Positions 32,889 to 44,293 of a stretch of DNA of 64,000 bases are shown here, in pieces. This DNA comes from Pyropia haitanensis. Its lineage: Eukaryota > Rhodophyta > Bangiophyceae > Bangiales > Bangiaceae. Both the position numbers and the translations under genes were made by a program. The DNA is taken from contig SDUX01000005.1 of the NCBI GenBank assembly GCA_008729055.1, positions 980,801 through 1,044,800 of the forward strand, written 5' to 3'. Every line of letters starts with the position of its first letter. Positions within the stretch are counted from its first letter, which is position 1. The notes beneath the pieces were generated by a model. It did not search any database. It was given only the letters and a program-made list of their open reading frames with translations, and was not told the origin of the DNA.

Positions 32889-35834
32889 TGTTCCTGCCGA
32901 CGCCGCGGCGATGGTCAGTGCCGCCCAGGCGTCATGTGTCCTTGCAACCGCCCGGGCGCCTGTCCCTGCCGCGGCCTCTGCCGCTCTTGCGGCCGCTGCA
33001 GCTGTCGCTCCTGCTGCCGCTGCCGTGGCAGCTGACTGCTGCGGTTGCCGCGGCGTCCGACCCTCTCGCCAACACGGCCAGCGCCGAAGGCGTTGTCGAT
33101 CCCAGCGTAGCAAAGTACTTTGCCGTCGCCGCCGACGGCGCTGTCGCGGCCGCCTCCGCTGCGACGGCCACTGCCGAAGCCGTTGCTGCGGTTGCGGCCC
33201 CTGCTGGTGACGCGTTCGCGACTACCTCCGTTGCCCGCTGTCCCTACCGCCGCAGCGAACGCTGTCGCTGCTGCCGCCACAGCCGCTTGGCAGCCGCCGC
33301 CGCGGCGTTTGCCCCTGCCGCTGCCGCTGCTACTGTCGCGATCGCCGTCGCAGTGGGCCGCTGCTGTCGCGACGGCCGCTGCTGTCGCGACGGCCGCCGC
33401 TGCCGCTGCCGCAGCCACGTCAGCGGGCGTTGTTGCTCCCGTCAGCACTGTTTCCGTCGCTGCCGCTTTCGGGAACGGGGAGTCTGTGGCACGAATGGCT
33501 CTTTTGTTGGTGCGCCTATCGCTATCGCGGCCGCCGCCGCTGCCGTTTTTTGTGCCGTTTCCGCGTCGTGCGTTGCAGCTGCTGCCGTTGCCGCGGTCAA
33601 CGCGGCTGCAGCTGTCGCTGCCGCTTCCGCTGCCGCTCTCGCGTCCACCGCCGCTACTGCTAGTTCCGTTGCCGCTGCTGACTCCGCGGCTGCCGCTGCA
33701 GTTGTCGCTGCCGCTGCCACGGCCTTTGCGCTGCAACTGCTGCCGCGGCGTCTGCCGGGACTGTTGCCGCGGTCTCTTCCGCGGCCGCTGCCGCGGCCTC
33801 TATGGCTGCTATCACATTGGTTTCGGTCGCTTTGGTCGTCGACGAGCGTGGCCACGTTTGATGCCGCTGCGGCTCTCTTTGTCGTCGCCAGTGGCGCTGC
33901 CGCCCACGACGCCGCCGCCCCTGCCTCTGTCGCTTCCACTGCCGCGGCATCTATCGCTGCCGCTGTCTTCACCGCTGGTGCTGTCCCAGCTGCTGCTGCT
34001 GTTGCTGGCGCCGCCGCGGTCTCTGTCGCGGGTGTCACCGCGCCCGCTGTCGCTGATACTCCCGCCGCCTTTGTCACGGCGATGGCCATTCGCCGCGTCC
34101 TTGCTGCCATCGCCTCCGTCGTTGCCGCTGTTACAGGCGCCGCCGCTGCGGCTGTTGCTGCCGCCGCCATGACGCCTCTCGCCGGCTCTGGCGGTCCGGC
34201 TGTGGCTGCCACCACCGCTGCCGCTGCGGCTGCTGTCGTCACGGTTTTTGCCGCTGCCGCTGGCTCTGCCGACCTCGCGGCCGCGTCCACTGCGAGTGCT
34301 TTCGCCAACGCTGGAGCCGCTGGCTCTGTGCCCGCCGTGGCGTCTGTCGCTGCGGCTGCCGCTGCTGCTGTTGCTGTTGCCGCCAGCGTCGCACTCGTTT
34401 TCGCTGCTGCGACGTTGGTCGCTGCCGCTGCCGCTGCCGGTCTCGCTGCCGCCGCGGTCACCGGTGTTGCTGCCGCCGCCTCGACCGTCGTCGCCGCCGC
34501 TGCCACGACGTCCGTTGCTGCCGCTGTCGCGGCCGCCGCCGTTGCCGCCGACGCTGCTGATGCCATTGCGTCTGTCGCTGTCGCTGCCGCTGCCGCTGTG
34601 GTGGACGACGTTGCGGTAGGCAGCGTCTGACGCGCCTGCTGCCACTCTTGTCGCCGCGGCCAGTGTCGAGGCCGCCGCCGCGCCGCCGCTGGCGCGGCCG
34701 CCGTTGCGGTGAGCCGCGTTGGTTGCTGCGGCTGCTGCGGCTTTCGTCACGGCCACCGAGGCTGCCGTTGTGGCTGCCACCGCAGAGACGTTTGTCGCAG
34801 CAGCCTTCGCGGTGGACGCCGTCTGTAGCGGCCTTTGCCGCGGTCTCTGTCGCAGCCACCGTGGCTGCCTATGGCGCGGAAACCAACGCGGTGGGCGGCC
34901 TCTTTCGCGGCCACTTTCCGTGACGCTGCCTTAGCCACCACGACGGCCTCTGGCGCTGCCGCTGTTGCGGCGTCTGTGACATCCGCTGTCGCTGTGAGTG
35001 TCTGTTGTCGTGGACACTGACGCTGGCACTATCGATGCCTCTGCTGCTGCTGCTGTCGCGGCGGCGGCCGCTGCCGCTGTCGCGCCTGCAGCCAGCGCGG
35101 CTGTTCCACCCGCTCCAGCTGCTCCTGTGACCGCGCATGCCGCGGCTCTTGTCGCTGCCGGAGCCACGGCCTTTGTCAGGCACCCGCCGCAGCGTCTGGC
35201 GCGCCCACCGTCGCGGCCTGTGTCGCGGCTGCCGCTGCGGCGGCCATTGCTGCCGCCATCGGTGCTGCTGTGGCCGCGGCCGTCGCGGCATGCGTCGATG
35301 CCGCTGCCGCCACCCTTCATGCGGCTTCTGTCGCTGCCGCTGTTCCTGCCGCCGCGGCTGCGTAAGGCGCTGCCATCACCGCAGCCTATAGCGCGTCCAC
35401 CGTTGCCGAAAGCAGCCTTTGGCTCAGCTGCCTCCGCGGCGATATTTGCTTTCACAGCCGCTGCCGCCGTGTCTGCCGCGGTCGCGTTCTCTGTCGCGGC
35501 CGTCGCCGTGGTTTCTTTTCGCCACCTCGGCCGCGGCCTCTGTCGCTGCCGCGGTGGCGGCACACGGCCTCTGTTGTGCCAGCCGCCGCGCGATTTGGCG
35601 CTGCTGCTGTTGCTACCGTTGTTCTGGGGGCCGCCGCGACCGCTGGCGCCGCCGCGGCCGCGGCGTCTGGCGCTTGCGCTGCCACCGCCGCTGTCGCGGC
35701 CACAACCGTTGCCGCCGCCGGTGACGCCGCGACGGCCACTGTGAGTGCGGCGGCCGCTACCGCTGTCGTGACGACTCGTGGTGCTCGGCGTGTGGCGCTG
35801 CTGCCGCGGTGGCCCAAGACGCTGCCGCCGAGGC

Positions 35835-36560
35835 GTGTGTCGCGACAGCCACCACTGTTGTCTTTGTGCATGCCTGTCTCTCTCGCTGCTTCTGCGGCTG
35901 TTGCGTCCGCCGCCGCTGCCAATTTCGCTGCCGCGGCCGCGCTGCTCGCCGCTGCCGCCGCCGCGTCGTCTGTCGCGGCCGCCGCTACGGCCTCTGGCGC
36001 GGACGCCGCCGCGGCGTCTGGCGCGGCTGCCACTATGGCGTCTGGCGCGGCCGTCGCCACGGCGTCTGGCGGGGCCACCGCTACGGCCTCTAGCGCAGCC
36101 ACCGCCGCGTCGTCCGGCGCAGCGACCGCCGCGGCGTCTGGCGTGGCCGCCGCCGCTGCGTCTGGCGTGGCCGCCGCCGAGGCTTCTGGCGCGGCCGCTC
36201 CCGCGGCGGTTGGCGTGGACGCCGCCGCGGCGTGTGTCACGACGGCCACTGCTGTTGTGTTTGTGCATGCCTGTCTCTCACGCTGCTGCTGCGGCTGTTG
36301 CGTCCGCTGCCGCTGCCGATGTTGCTGCCGCGGCCGCGCTGCTCGCCGCTGCCGCCGCCGCGTCGTCTGGCGCGGCTGCCGCTACGGCGTCTGGCGCGCC
36401 TACTGCCGCGGAGTCTGGCGCGACAGCTGCCGCGGCGTCAGGCGCGGCCGGCGCCACGGCGTGTGTCGCGACAACCACCGCTGTTGTTTTCACGCACGCC
36501 AGTTTGTGTCGCTACTGCTGTCGCTACCGCTGCCTCGGCCGCCGCCAAGGGTCTGCCGCT
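35835..36560 (+). repeat. Higher-order repeat: 30-bp tandem units inside ~395-bp modules
   Basis: A module starting GTGTCGCGACAGCCACCACT (35838), then CATGCCTGTCTCTC and a GCCGCCGCGTCGTCTG block, is followed by about nine tandem copies of a 30-bp unit containing GCGGCGTCTGGCGCGGCCGC. The module start recurs at about 36233 (395 bases later) and partly at about 36463. In plus frame 1 the 30-bp units read as (A/S)SGAAxAxA repeats. This is the clearest ordered satellite-like structure of the window. Confidence 0.75.
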
Positions 36561-38640
36561 GCTGCCGCGGCGGGTCGTTTTCCGTCGCAGCCGACGTCGG
36601 GGTGGGCAGTTTCTGGCGTGGCCGCGGCCGCGGCTTCCGCTACCGTCACTGACGTCGCCGCTGCCTGGACCGCGGCTGTCGGTGGCTGCCGCTGTTTTTG
36701 GGGCCACCGTGGCGTGTGCGGCCGTCGCTGCAACTGCTTCTTTTGTTGGCGTTGCCGTGGTGTCCTGTCACCGCCGCGGCCGCTGCCGCCATCGCGACCG
36801 CCGCTGCTACCGTTATCGCTGCCGTCGCCGCTGCCGCCGTCGGTGCAGCCACCGCGGTGTCTGCTGTTTCCGCCATCGCCGCTCCTGTCGGTGCCACTGA
36901 CGCGGCTGCACTCTCTGCTAGAGTCGCTGCTTTCGTCGTTGCCACCACAGCTGATGTCTGTTGCCACCGCCGCCACTGACGCTCTCGCCGACCCCGCCGT
37001 AGACGGCGTCGCCGCCGTCGCCCCGGCATCTGTTGCTGCCGCCGCCGCGGCCCCTGCATCTGTCGCTGCGGCCGCCAGGTCCACTGTCGCGGCCGCCGCT
37101 GCTGCCGCTCTTCCTAGCGCTCGCTCGGCCGCTGTTGCGGCCACCGCCGCTGCCGCCGTCGCCGCCGGTGCAACTTCCCCTGTTGCGGCCGCCGTCGTGC
37201 GTGGCGGGCTCTGACGTGGCCGCCGCCGTGATCTTCGTCGCTGCCGCCACCGCGGCCCTTGTCGTGGCCGCCGCCGCGGCCACTGTGGCGGCGGCCGCCG
37301 CGGCGTCTGTCGTGTCCGTTGGCGCACCGTCCGCCGCTGCCGCTGCCGCAGCCGATGTCGCGTCCAACGCGCTCGGTCGTCATCGCAGCGGAACCACTGG
37401 CTGATATTGTCGTGTCGGCCGTCGCGGCACCTGCCGCTACTGGTGTCGCGGCCGTTGCCACAGCCGGTGTCAATGGCGCCGCAGCAGCTGCTGCTGCTTC
37501 CGCCGCCGCTGCTGCCCTCGTCGTCGCTGCCGCTGCAGCTGTTGCTGTGGCCGTCGCAGCTGCTGTCGCTGCGACGTTTGTTGTGGCCGCTGCCGCCGCG
37601 GATGTTGCTGCCGCCACCGCTCTCAATGTCGCCGCCGCCGCTGTGGGGGCTGTTGCGGGCGATGCTGCGGTCGCTCTTGTAGCCTACACCGCTGCCGCTG
37701 TTGCTGCCGCCGCCTGTGCGTCTGTCGTTATCGTCGCCGCGGCATTGGTCTTTGCCTCTCATGATGACGCCGCCGCGGCTTCTGTTGCTACCGTTACCGA
37801 CGCGTTGGTCTCTGTAGCTGACGCTACCAATGTCGCGGCCACCACGGCGACTTTTTTTTTTTTTTTTTGAGCACTTTCTGTCGCGGGCGCTGCCTCTGTG
37901 ATTGCCACCGCCTCGGCTCATGATGTGGCCGCCGCCGCAGCCTCCAGCGCGGCGACCGCCACGTCTTCTGACGCTACCGAGGCCGCGGTGAGCGGTTTCT
38001 GTCGTTGTGGCCGCTACTCTCGGCGCCCGACGAGGTCTTGCTAATGCCACCCTCGCGGCGTCTGTCACGGCAGCCGTCGCGGGGGGCGACCCGTTGTCTC
38101 GGTCGCCGCCGCGGCCACTGTTGCTGCTGCCGCCGTTGTCGGTATCGTTGTTGCCGCAGCGACCGCTGTAGCCGCCGCCGCCGTGGCCTCTGTCGCGCTC
38201 GATGTCGCGGCTCTTGTCGCAGCTAGAACCGCGGTGTATCGCGCTTCCGCAGTGGCGGTGTGAGACGCTTGTTGCGGCCGACGCCGCGACGTCGGTTGCT
38301 GCCGCTGCCGCTGCCGCTCTCGCGGCCGCCGCCGCGGCGGCCGTCGCGCCCCCCGCCGCTGCCCAAGTCGCTGCCGCGTCCGCGGCATCCCTCTCTGCCG
38401 CGTCCACGGCGTCTGTGGCTACAGCCGCCTTGGCTACCGTCGCTGCTGCCGCCGCGGTGTCTGTGGCTGCCGCCGCCGTGGCGTTGGAAGTGCCTACGGC
38501 CGCTGCCGCTGTCGCTGCCGCCGACGAGGCCTCGTCGCTGCCTCCGCCGCTGCCGCTAACGCGGCCAGTGCCGTTGGCGCTGCCGCGTCCGCCGCAGCGG
38601 GGCTCTCTTCCGAGCCCGGCCGTCGTCACCGTCTCCGCGC

Positions 38641-40530
38641 ACCGCCGGCGGCGGCGTGCCCCGCGGTTGCTTCCCAGCCGTCTGTGGGGGGCAACGTGCC
38701 GCGACGCCGCACCTGATGGACATTGGTGGCGGCGGCAGCGGTCGCGGACGCGCGGCGGCCGCGACGGCGGCGGCTATGACGGCGACGGCGACGAGGATGC
38801 GACCCAGCTCTGCCGCGCCCGCAAGCGGGATGAGGGCGGCGGCGGCGGGGACGACACGCACGGCCGCTCCCGTCCAAACGCCGCTGCCCCGTTCCTGTTG
38901 ATGAAGGCGTACGCGCGCTGCTGCGGAGGATCTCTGTGAGAGGGAGGGTGTGCGGCGTGAGACGGCGGCGAGTGGGTGGCCGTCCCGTCGTGGCTGGGCT
39001 CGCCCGCCTCTTGTTGCGGTGTGTCCCGGCGAGTGGGCACCCTTGCTTTGTTGCGATGGCCGTGGCGGGCCCTTGTGGGCGATGGCAGGCGGTGAGGGTG
39101 TCATCGCCGTCGCCGCCGCGTCACGGGATGTTTTTGGGCGGACTGGCGGCGGTGGTGACGGCGGCGGTGGTATCCCCGACGCTGCGCTGACGAGGGGCAG
39201 CAAAGGGCAGCGGCGGCGGCAGCGGCGGCGGCAACGGCGGCGGCGGCGGTGGGTGTGGCGGCAGACGCGGCCGTCAACACGCTCGTGGTGACATGGAACG
39301 GAGGCAGCAGGGCGGCGGGCAAGCGCCCAACGCGGAGCGGCCGACCGCCGCGGCGATGAACGCGTCGTCGTCCATGGGCTAGGACGCCCGTGGCGGGCGC
39401 GGCGGCGCCCGCCGACGTGGGCGGCGGCCGGCTGCCGGGAGCGTCGCGCGCGTCGACACCCGCCGCCGCTGCGGTACCCGCCGGTGGGACCGCGTCGGCG
39501 CGGCGTCTGCGCGCGCGCCGCTCCCGCCGCGCGTGCTGCGCTGGCGGATCGCCACTGCGGGTAGTAGCGTCTGCGGCACTGGCGGGCGGCGAGGAGGGGG
39601 GCGGGACGTGCGCTCACGGATGCAGGGGAGGGGGGGGGGGGGGGGGGGGGGGAAATTGGTCGCCATGTCCGCCGCAGCCGTTCCTTTGCGTCTCTGCTGG
39701 CAGCCAGCCGCGGCGGCGGTGGCGGTGGCGCCAGCGTCAGCGGCCACGGCGGCAGCGGTGGCGGTGGCGGCCGCCATCATGGCTCTGGCCCGTCGAGGCG
39801 GCCGCGCGCGTGGCGCCGCCGCCGGCGGCGACACGCCAGATGTGGTGGGCGGCTGCCGCCGCCGTCTCTGCTCACGCCCTTGCAGCGGCCACGTGGCCGC
39901 GTCGGTCGTTGCCGCGGCGGCGGTGCGTTCGTGCCGGTGGGGGGTGGTGGGAGACCCCCCGTCGCGTCACGCGGCTGCCGCGGCGGGCGCCGCGCTTGTC
40001 CCGTCGATGCGCGGGCTGGCGCCGGCAGGCACGACGTCAGTTGCGACCAGTATAGCGGGCGTCCGCCGCGCTCCACCGAGCGGCGTCGGCTTTGTTGCTC
40101 TTCTCCGCCCATCCGCTCACCAGCCGCGCCCGACGTTGGGCGGCTGCGGGGAAGGGTGTGGTGACTGCAGGGAACCGAGTGTGCGTCCGAGGGTAGATGG
40201 TGGAAAGCAGAGTGGCGAGGCGGAGGCGCCCGAAAAGAACACGGGGAGAAGGTCACGTCACAGCCGTCGGCCGTTGGGTTAGCAGAGGAGGTGGGTGCAA
40301 CCACCAGGCCGCCCACCCACCACTGCCGGCGACTCCGTCGTCCAGCAAGAGGGGTGATGACTATAGCCCTTCAAGAGCTGGGTTAGCAAATTTAGCCCCA
40401 CGCACAAGGGAGAAAGTTAAGGCTTTGTGGGGTTGCACAATTGTACTTTGAACTGTATGCGGCATTTAACCGATTCGTGTACGCATGACACCATTGTCTG
40501 GAGCACAAGTGACACCAGCCGCAGTTCATA
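38641..40530. other. GC-rich region with a 23-G tract, no clear gene
   Basis: Overlapping frames on both strands are again present. A minus-strand ATG near 39,380 opens MDDDAFIAAAVGRSALGACP but ends after about 33 codons. A hydrophobic minus stretch (LIPLAGAAELGRILVAVAVI) occurs near 38,830. Either could be an exon, but I cannot connect them. The G run is at 39630-39652. Confidence 0.4.
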
Positions 40531-41291
40531 TAATTATATGACCGTCGACTTGTCAAGGGTCCACACTCTCTGGAGAGACGGACGGCTGTGGTTGCGACCG
40601 TCTTGAACCGTCGAGTGCTGTAAGCCTGACATCTGTGGAAGAATGGGCGAATATGTCCGTCGAATATCTCGAACAGAGTGGATCATGTCGATTTCTTGGA
40701 TCGAATCTTTTCTGGTTTCCGGCGCATGACCTGGGGCCTCTGCTGCTGCGGCCTTGACGCCACCAGCGATGGCCGGATCTGCGCCAATGCAGGGCAATGG
40801 CCCCTTTCTCTGTCCTCCTGCCAATCAGATTGCCAGTGCCGGTTTGCCGAGCGATTGAACCCTGCCTGCTGGCCACTCGATGCGCCGACGCCGGCAACCC
40901 ACCCCTTGAAGTCCATAACGTCGTCGTTTCGCGCCAATCTCCCACGACTCCCTGCCTCAAGTTTGAGCCTGTGGCCCAGATTGCCGCACCACGGCCAGAT
41001 CCTGTGGTCGTGTGGGGGCTGCCGACGTGATTGCCATTCCGCGTGGGTTGGACGGCTGGCGAGACTGCCTGGCGAGAGTGCGCAGGCCTCTTCTTCAGCT
41101 CCCGCCCGCTCCCCTCCCGCAACGACGATCGCCCAGCCTGCTTCGCCCCGCGATCCTTACTCGCATCCCCCATTCCGCCGTTGGTAGCTGACGGTCGCTT
41201 CCGAGGTTGACGTTGTGGGTGCCGCCGACGTTGCACGGCACTCCCTCCGCCGATCTTTGTTCCAGGCACGTCAGCCACCCTAGTCGTCACC
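40531..41291 (+). other. Upstream region of transketolase
   Basis: This is mixed-composition, lower-GC sequence directly upstream of the transketolase ATG, so it probably holds its promoter and 5' untranslated region. ATAATTATATG at about 40,531 is AT-rich but about 760 bases from the start codon. No other gene is visible. Confidence 0.4.
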
Positions 41292-43493
41292 ATGGCGTTT
41301 GTGGGCACCTTTTGCGGCGCGGCCTCGCGCGTTGAGAACCGCCGCGGCCTGCTGTCCACTGCCCGCCCGGCAGTGTCCACGTCGAGCGCGTCCTCCTTCA
41401 TCGCTCCGGTGGCGCTCAAGCGCGCGGCGGTGACGAACAATGCCAGCGGCATGACGATGGTCGAGCCTGCGGTGGCCAAGCCGCTGCTGAAGCAGACTGG
41501 CGACGACTTTGCGGACCTGTGCATCAACAGCATCCGTTTCCTCGCGATTGACGGTGTGGAGAAGGCCAACAGCGGCCACCCCGGGATGCCCATGGGCATG
41601 GCCCCGGCTGCGTACACCCTGTTCCAGAAGCACATGACGTTCAACCCCAAGAACCCCAACTTTGTCAACCGTGACCGCTTTGTGCTGTCTGCGGGCCACG
41701 GCTCCATGCTGATCTACTCCCTGCTGTACCTGTACGGGTACGACTCGGTCAACATGGAGGACCTGCAGAACTTCCGTCAGCTGGGCTCTCGCACTCCCGG
41801 CCACCCGGAGAACTTTGAGACGGCCGGTGTGGAGGTGACGACTGGCCCCTTGGGCCAGGGCGTGTGCAACGCTGTGGGTATTGCCATGGCCGAGGCGCAC
41901 ATGGCGGCAACCTACAACAAGCCTGGCTTTGACCTCATTGACAACTACACCTACGCGATTATGGGCGATGGCTGCGTCATGGAGGGTGTCTCGGGCGAGG
42001 CGTGCTCCCTGGCGGGCCACCTGGGCCTGGGCAAGCTGATTGTGATGTACGACGACAACCACATCTCGATTGACGGCAGCACGGACATCTCATTCACGGA
42101 GGACGTCGGCAAGCGCTACGAGGCGTATGGGTGGCAGGTGATCAACGTGCCGAACGGCAACATTGACGTTGCGAGCATTGATGCGGCCATCAAGGAGGCC
42201 AAGGCGTGCACCGACAAGCCGACGCTGATCAAGGTGACGACCATGATCGGTTTTGGGTCGCCCAACAAGTCGGACTCGCACGACTCTCACGGCGCGGCGC
42301 TGGGCAAGGAGGAGGTGACGGCCACCCGTGAGTACCTGAACTGGGAGTACCCCGAGTTTGAGGTGCCCCAGAAGGCCCTGGACCACTTCCGCAGCAAGGT
42401 GCCGGAGGGCGCGGACGTCGAGGCGGCCTGGTCTGCCAAGTTTGCCGAGTACAAGGAGAAGTTCCCGGAGCTGGGTGCTCAGTTTGAGACCAATGTCCTG
42501 AACGGCGAGCTGCCGTCCAACTGGGAGTCGGACCTGAAGGCGTTTGGCGAGGGTGCCAAGGCCAACGCCACCCGCAAGCTGTCGGAGGCGTCGCTGCAGG
42601 TGCTGGGCAAGGCGCTGCCCAACTGGGTTGGCGGGTCGGCTGATCTGGCGCCGTCGAACCTGACCATCATGGAGGGTCTGGGTGACTTCCAAAAGACGTC
42701 GTACGAGGGCCGCAACCTCCGCTTTGGTGTGCGCGAGCACGGCATGGGCGCCATCTGCAATGGCCTCGTGCTGTCTGGCTACAACCTGATCCCGTACTGT
42801 GCCACCTTCTTCATCTTTACCGACTACATGCGCGCGGCGATGCGCCTGGCTGCCCTGTCGCAGGTTGGTGTGGTCTACGTCATGACGCACGACTCGGTGG
42901 CGCTGGGTGAGGACGGCCCGACCCATCAGCCGATTGAGCACCTGGCCTCGTACCGCGCGATGCCCAACATCAACATGTACCGGCCGGCGGACCCGGTGGA
43001 GGTGGCGGCCGCCTACGCCGTGGGCGTGGAGTCGCGCAAGACGCCGACCATCATTGCGCTGACCCGCCAGGGCACCAAGAAGCTGGAGAATGGCTCGTAC
43101 GAGGGTGCCAAGAAGGGTGCGTACGTGCTGTCGGACGATTCTTCTGACGGGGCTGCGGACCTCTGCCTCATTGCCACGGGGTCGGAGGTTGACCTGATTG
43201 TGGACGCGGCCGAGGAGCTGCGCAAGGCGGGCAAGACCGTCCGCGTGGTGTCGATGCCGTGCTGGGAGCGGTTTGAGATGCAGGACGCTGCGTACCAGCA
43301 GAGCGTCCTGCCCGACGCTATCCCGACGAGCAAGCGCGTGTCGGTCGAGGCCATGACCTCGTTTGGCTGGTCCAAGTACGCGGGCACCCATGTGGGGATC
43401 GACACCTTTGGCGCGTCAGGCCCGGGCCCCGCAGTCATGGAACTGTTCAAAATGACTGTGGCCAACGTGGTCGAGAAGGCGTCGGCCCTCTAA
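41292..43493 (+). CDS. tkt: Transketolase, plastid-type
   Basis: The protein has 733 residues. Transketolase moves two-carbon ketol units between sugar phosphates using thiamine diphosphate, in the Calvin cycle and pentose phosphate pathway. The ThDP/Mg motif starts GDG at residues 225-227 and ends YDDN at 253-256. The catalytic glutamate is E482 in VREHGMGAICNG. Other family signatures are ANSGHPGMPMG, AGHGSMLIYSLLYLYGY, GLGQ-type GPLGQGVCNAVG and DGPTHQPIEHL. The first 60 or so residues are Ala/Ser/Arg-rich with few acidic residues and precede the conserved QTGDDFADLCINSIR, as expected for a plastid transit peptide, so I place it in the plastid. The ATG context (GTCACCATGGCG) is optimal. 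There is no intron, no damage, and codon use is strongly G/C-ending. It is convergent with SmD3 downstream. Confidence 0.98.
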   Translation: MAFVGTFCGAASRVENRRGLLSTARPAVSTSSASSFIAPVALKRAAVTNNASGMTMVEPAVAKPLLKQTGDDFADLCINSIRFLAIDGVEKANSGHPGMPMGMAPAAYTLFQKHMTFNPKNPNFVNRDRFVLSAGHGSMLIYSLLYLYGYDSVNMEDLQNFRQLGSRTPGHPENFETAGVEVTTGPLGQGVCNAVGIAMAEAHMAATYNKPGFDLIDNYTYAIMGDGCVMEGVSGEACSLAGHLGLGKLIVMYDDNHISIDGSTDISFTEDVGKRYEAYGWQVINVPNGNIDVASIDAAIKEAKACTDKPTLIKVTTMIGFGSPNKSDSHDSHGAALGKEEVTATREYLNWEYPEFEVPQKALDHFRSKVPEGADVEAAWSAKFAEYKEKFPELGAQFETNVLNGELPSNWESDLKAFGEGAKANATRKLSEASLQVLGKALPNWVGGSADLAPSNLTIMEGLGDFQKTSYEGRNLRFGVREHGMGAICNGLVLSGYNLIPYCATFFIFTDYMRAAMRLAALSQVGVVYVMTHDSVALGEDGPTHQPIEHLASYRAMPNINMYRPADPVEVAAAYAVGVESRKTPTIIALTRQGTKKLENGSYEGAKKGAYVLSDDSSDGAADLCLIATGSEVDLIVDAAEELRKAGKTVRVVSMPCWERFEMQDAAYQQSVLPDAIPTSKRVSVEAMTSFGWSKYAGTHVGIDTFGASGPGPAVMELFKMTVANVVEKASAL

Positions 43494-44293
43494 GGTGTGA
43501 CCTGCCTCCTGTGATTCTTTATCTCTCTTGGGTTTTTTTCCTGCTTGCTGTGATCACATAGAAGACTGCTGTTCTCCCCCTCCTCGGTACTGCACAGCGG
43601 TGCGCATCAAAATGAGGACCATTGCACAAACTTCTCATTCGGCCGTTGCCTTTCGCACTTGCCCAGTCGACGATCCCGCGTTCTTGTCTCCCCCGCTGCG
43701 ACGGTCCCGGCTGCGAGACCAATCTGATCAGACGACATGGAAGGGCTGTGACGAGAAGGAAGCGATCGAATGCACATTGAACCGAGGCGCACGCTGGCGA
43801 CGCACGCTCGCTCCTCCGCTTGCTCCTTCGTCCCTCGCTCACATTGGGCCGTGGCGACCACGCCACCACTCGGTAGACTGGTCTGGGTGGCAAGGATTGC
43901 ACACAGCGCCGACCGGGACAAGTGTGGTGCACGTACCCACGGTTCGCAAGGCGAAACGGCGGGCGTCCCCCCGCCAAGCGGCACACCAACAATAGCCACA
44001 CCGTGCACGGAGCCGGCAGAGCCGACGGGGGCAACCTGGGGCGGCTGCCCATCCATCCACACCCGAGACAGCAACACGGCATGCAAGGCCGCCACCTTGG
44101 GGCGACCACGAACCGCAAACTGGGCCACCAGCGGCAAGGCACAACACCCCGCCAGACGAGGGCGGGTGGAGAGCACACGCGGAGACGGCGGGTTAGCAAA
44201 CCACAAGCCCACAGCCCGCCCGACAAACGGGGCGCCACCCCCCCTAACCAAAGACCGCGCGCTGGTCAACACCGCGGGGCGCAACGCCGCCGA
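43494..44293. other. Intergenic region between convergent transketolase and SmD3
   Basis: The first part is lower-GC and includes CTTGGGTTTTTTTCCTGC near 43,528, a plausible 3' untranslated region. The rest contains only short, mutually overlapping frames. No RNA gene is seen. Confidence 0.4.

Larger units (their letters stand above)
32700..38640. repeat. GC-rich repeat array C (GCTGTCGC/GCCGCTGCCGCGG vocabulary)
   Basis: About 6 kb is built from short words such as GCTGTCGCTGCC, GCGTCTGTCGCGGCCGCC and GCCGCTGCTGCC. All frames are open for hundreds of codons: plus frames are poly-Ala/Val or Leu/Pro/Arg, minus frames are Ser/Gly/Arg/Asp-rich (up to 701 codons). That is what a triplet-like GC repeat produces in any frame, so I do not call genes. 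A 17-T run interrupts it at 37852-37868. Some sub-blocks are well-ordered tandem repeats and are listed separately. Confidence 0.65.

Noticed and set aside
32918..34630. 570-codon plus-strand poly-Ala/Val ORF
   Set aside because: Same reason: a triplet-like GC repeat read in frame, changing to Leu/Pro/Arg in the next frame with equal length.
36524..38629. 701-codon minus-strand ORF rich in Ser, Gly and Arg
   Set aside because: Array C gives long ORFs in all frames; composition follows the DNA repeat and no start context or domain is present.
42090..43391. 433-codon ORF antisense to transketolase
   Set aside because: It is the shadow of a strongly G/C-ending coding sequence on the plus strand.
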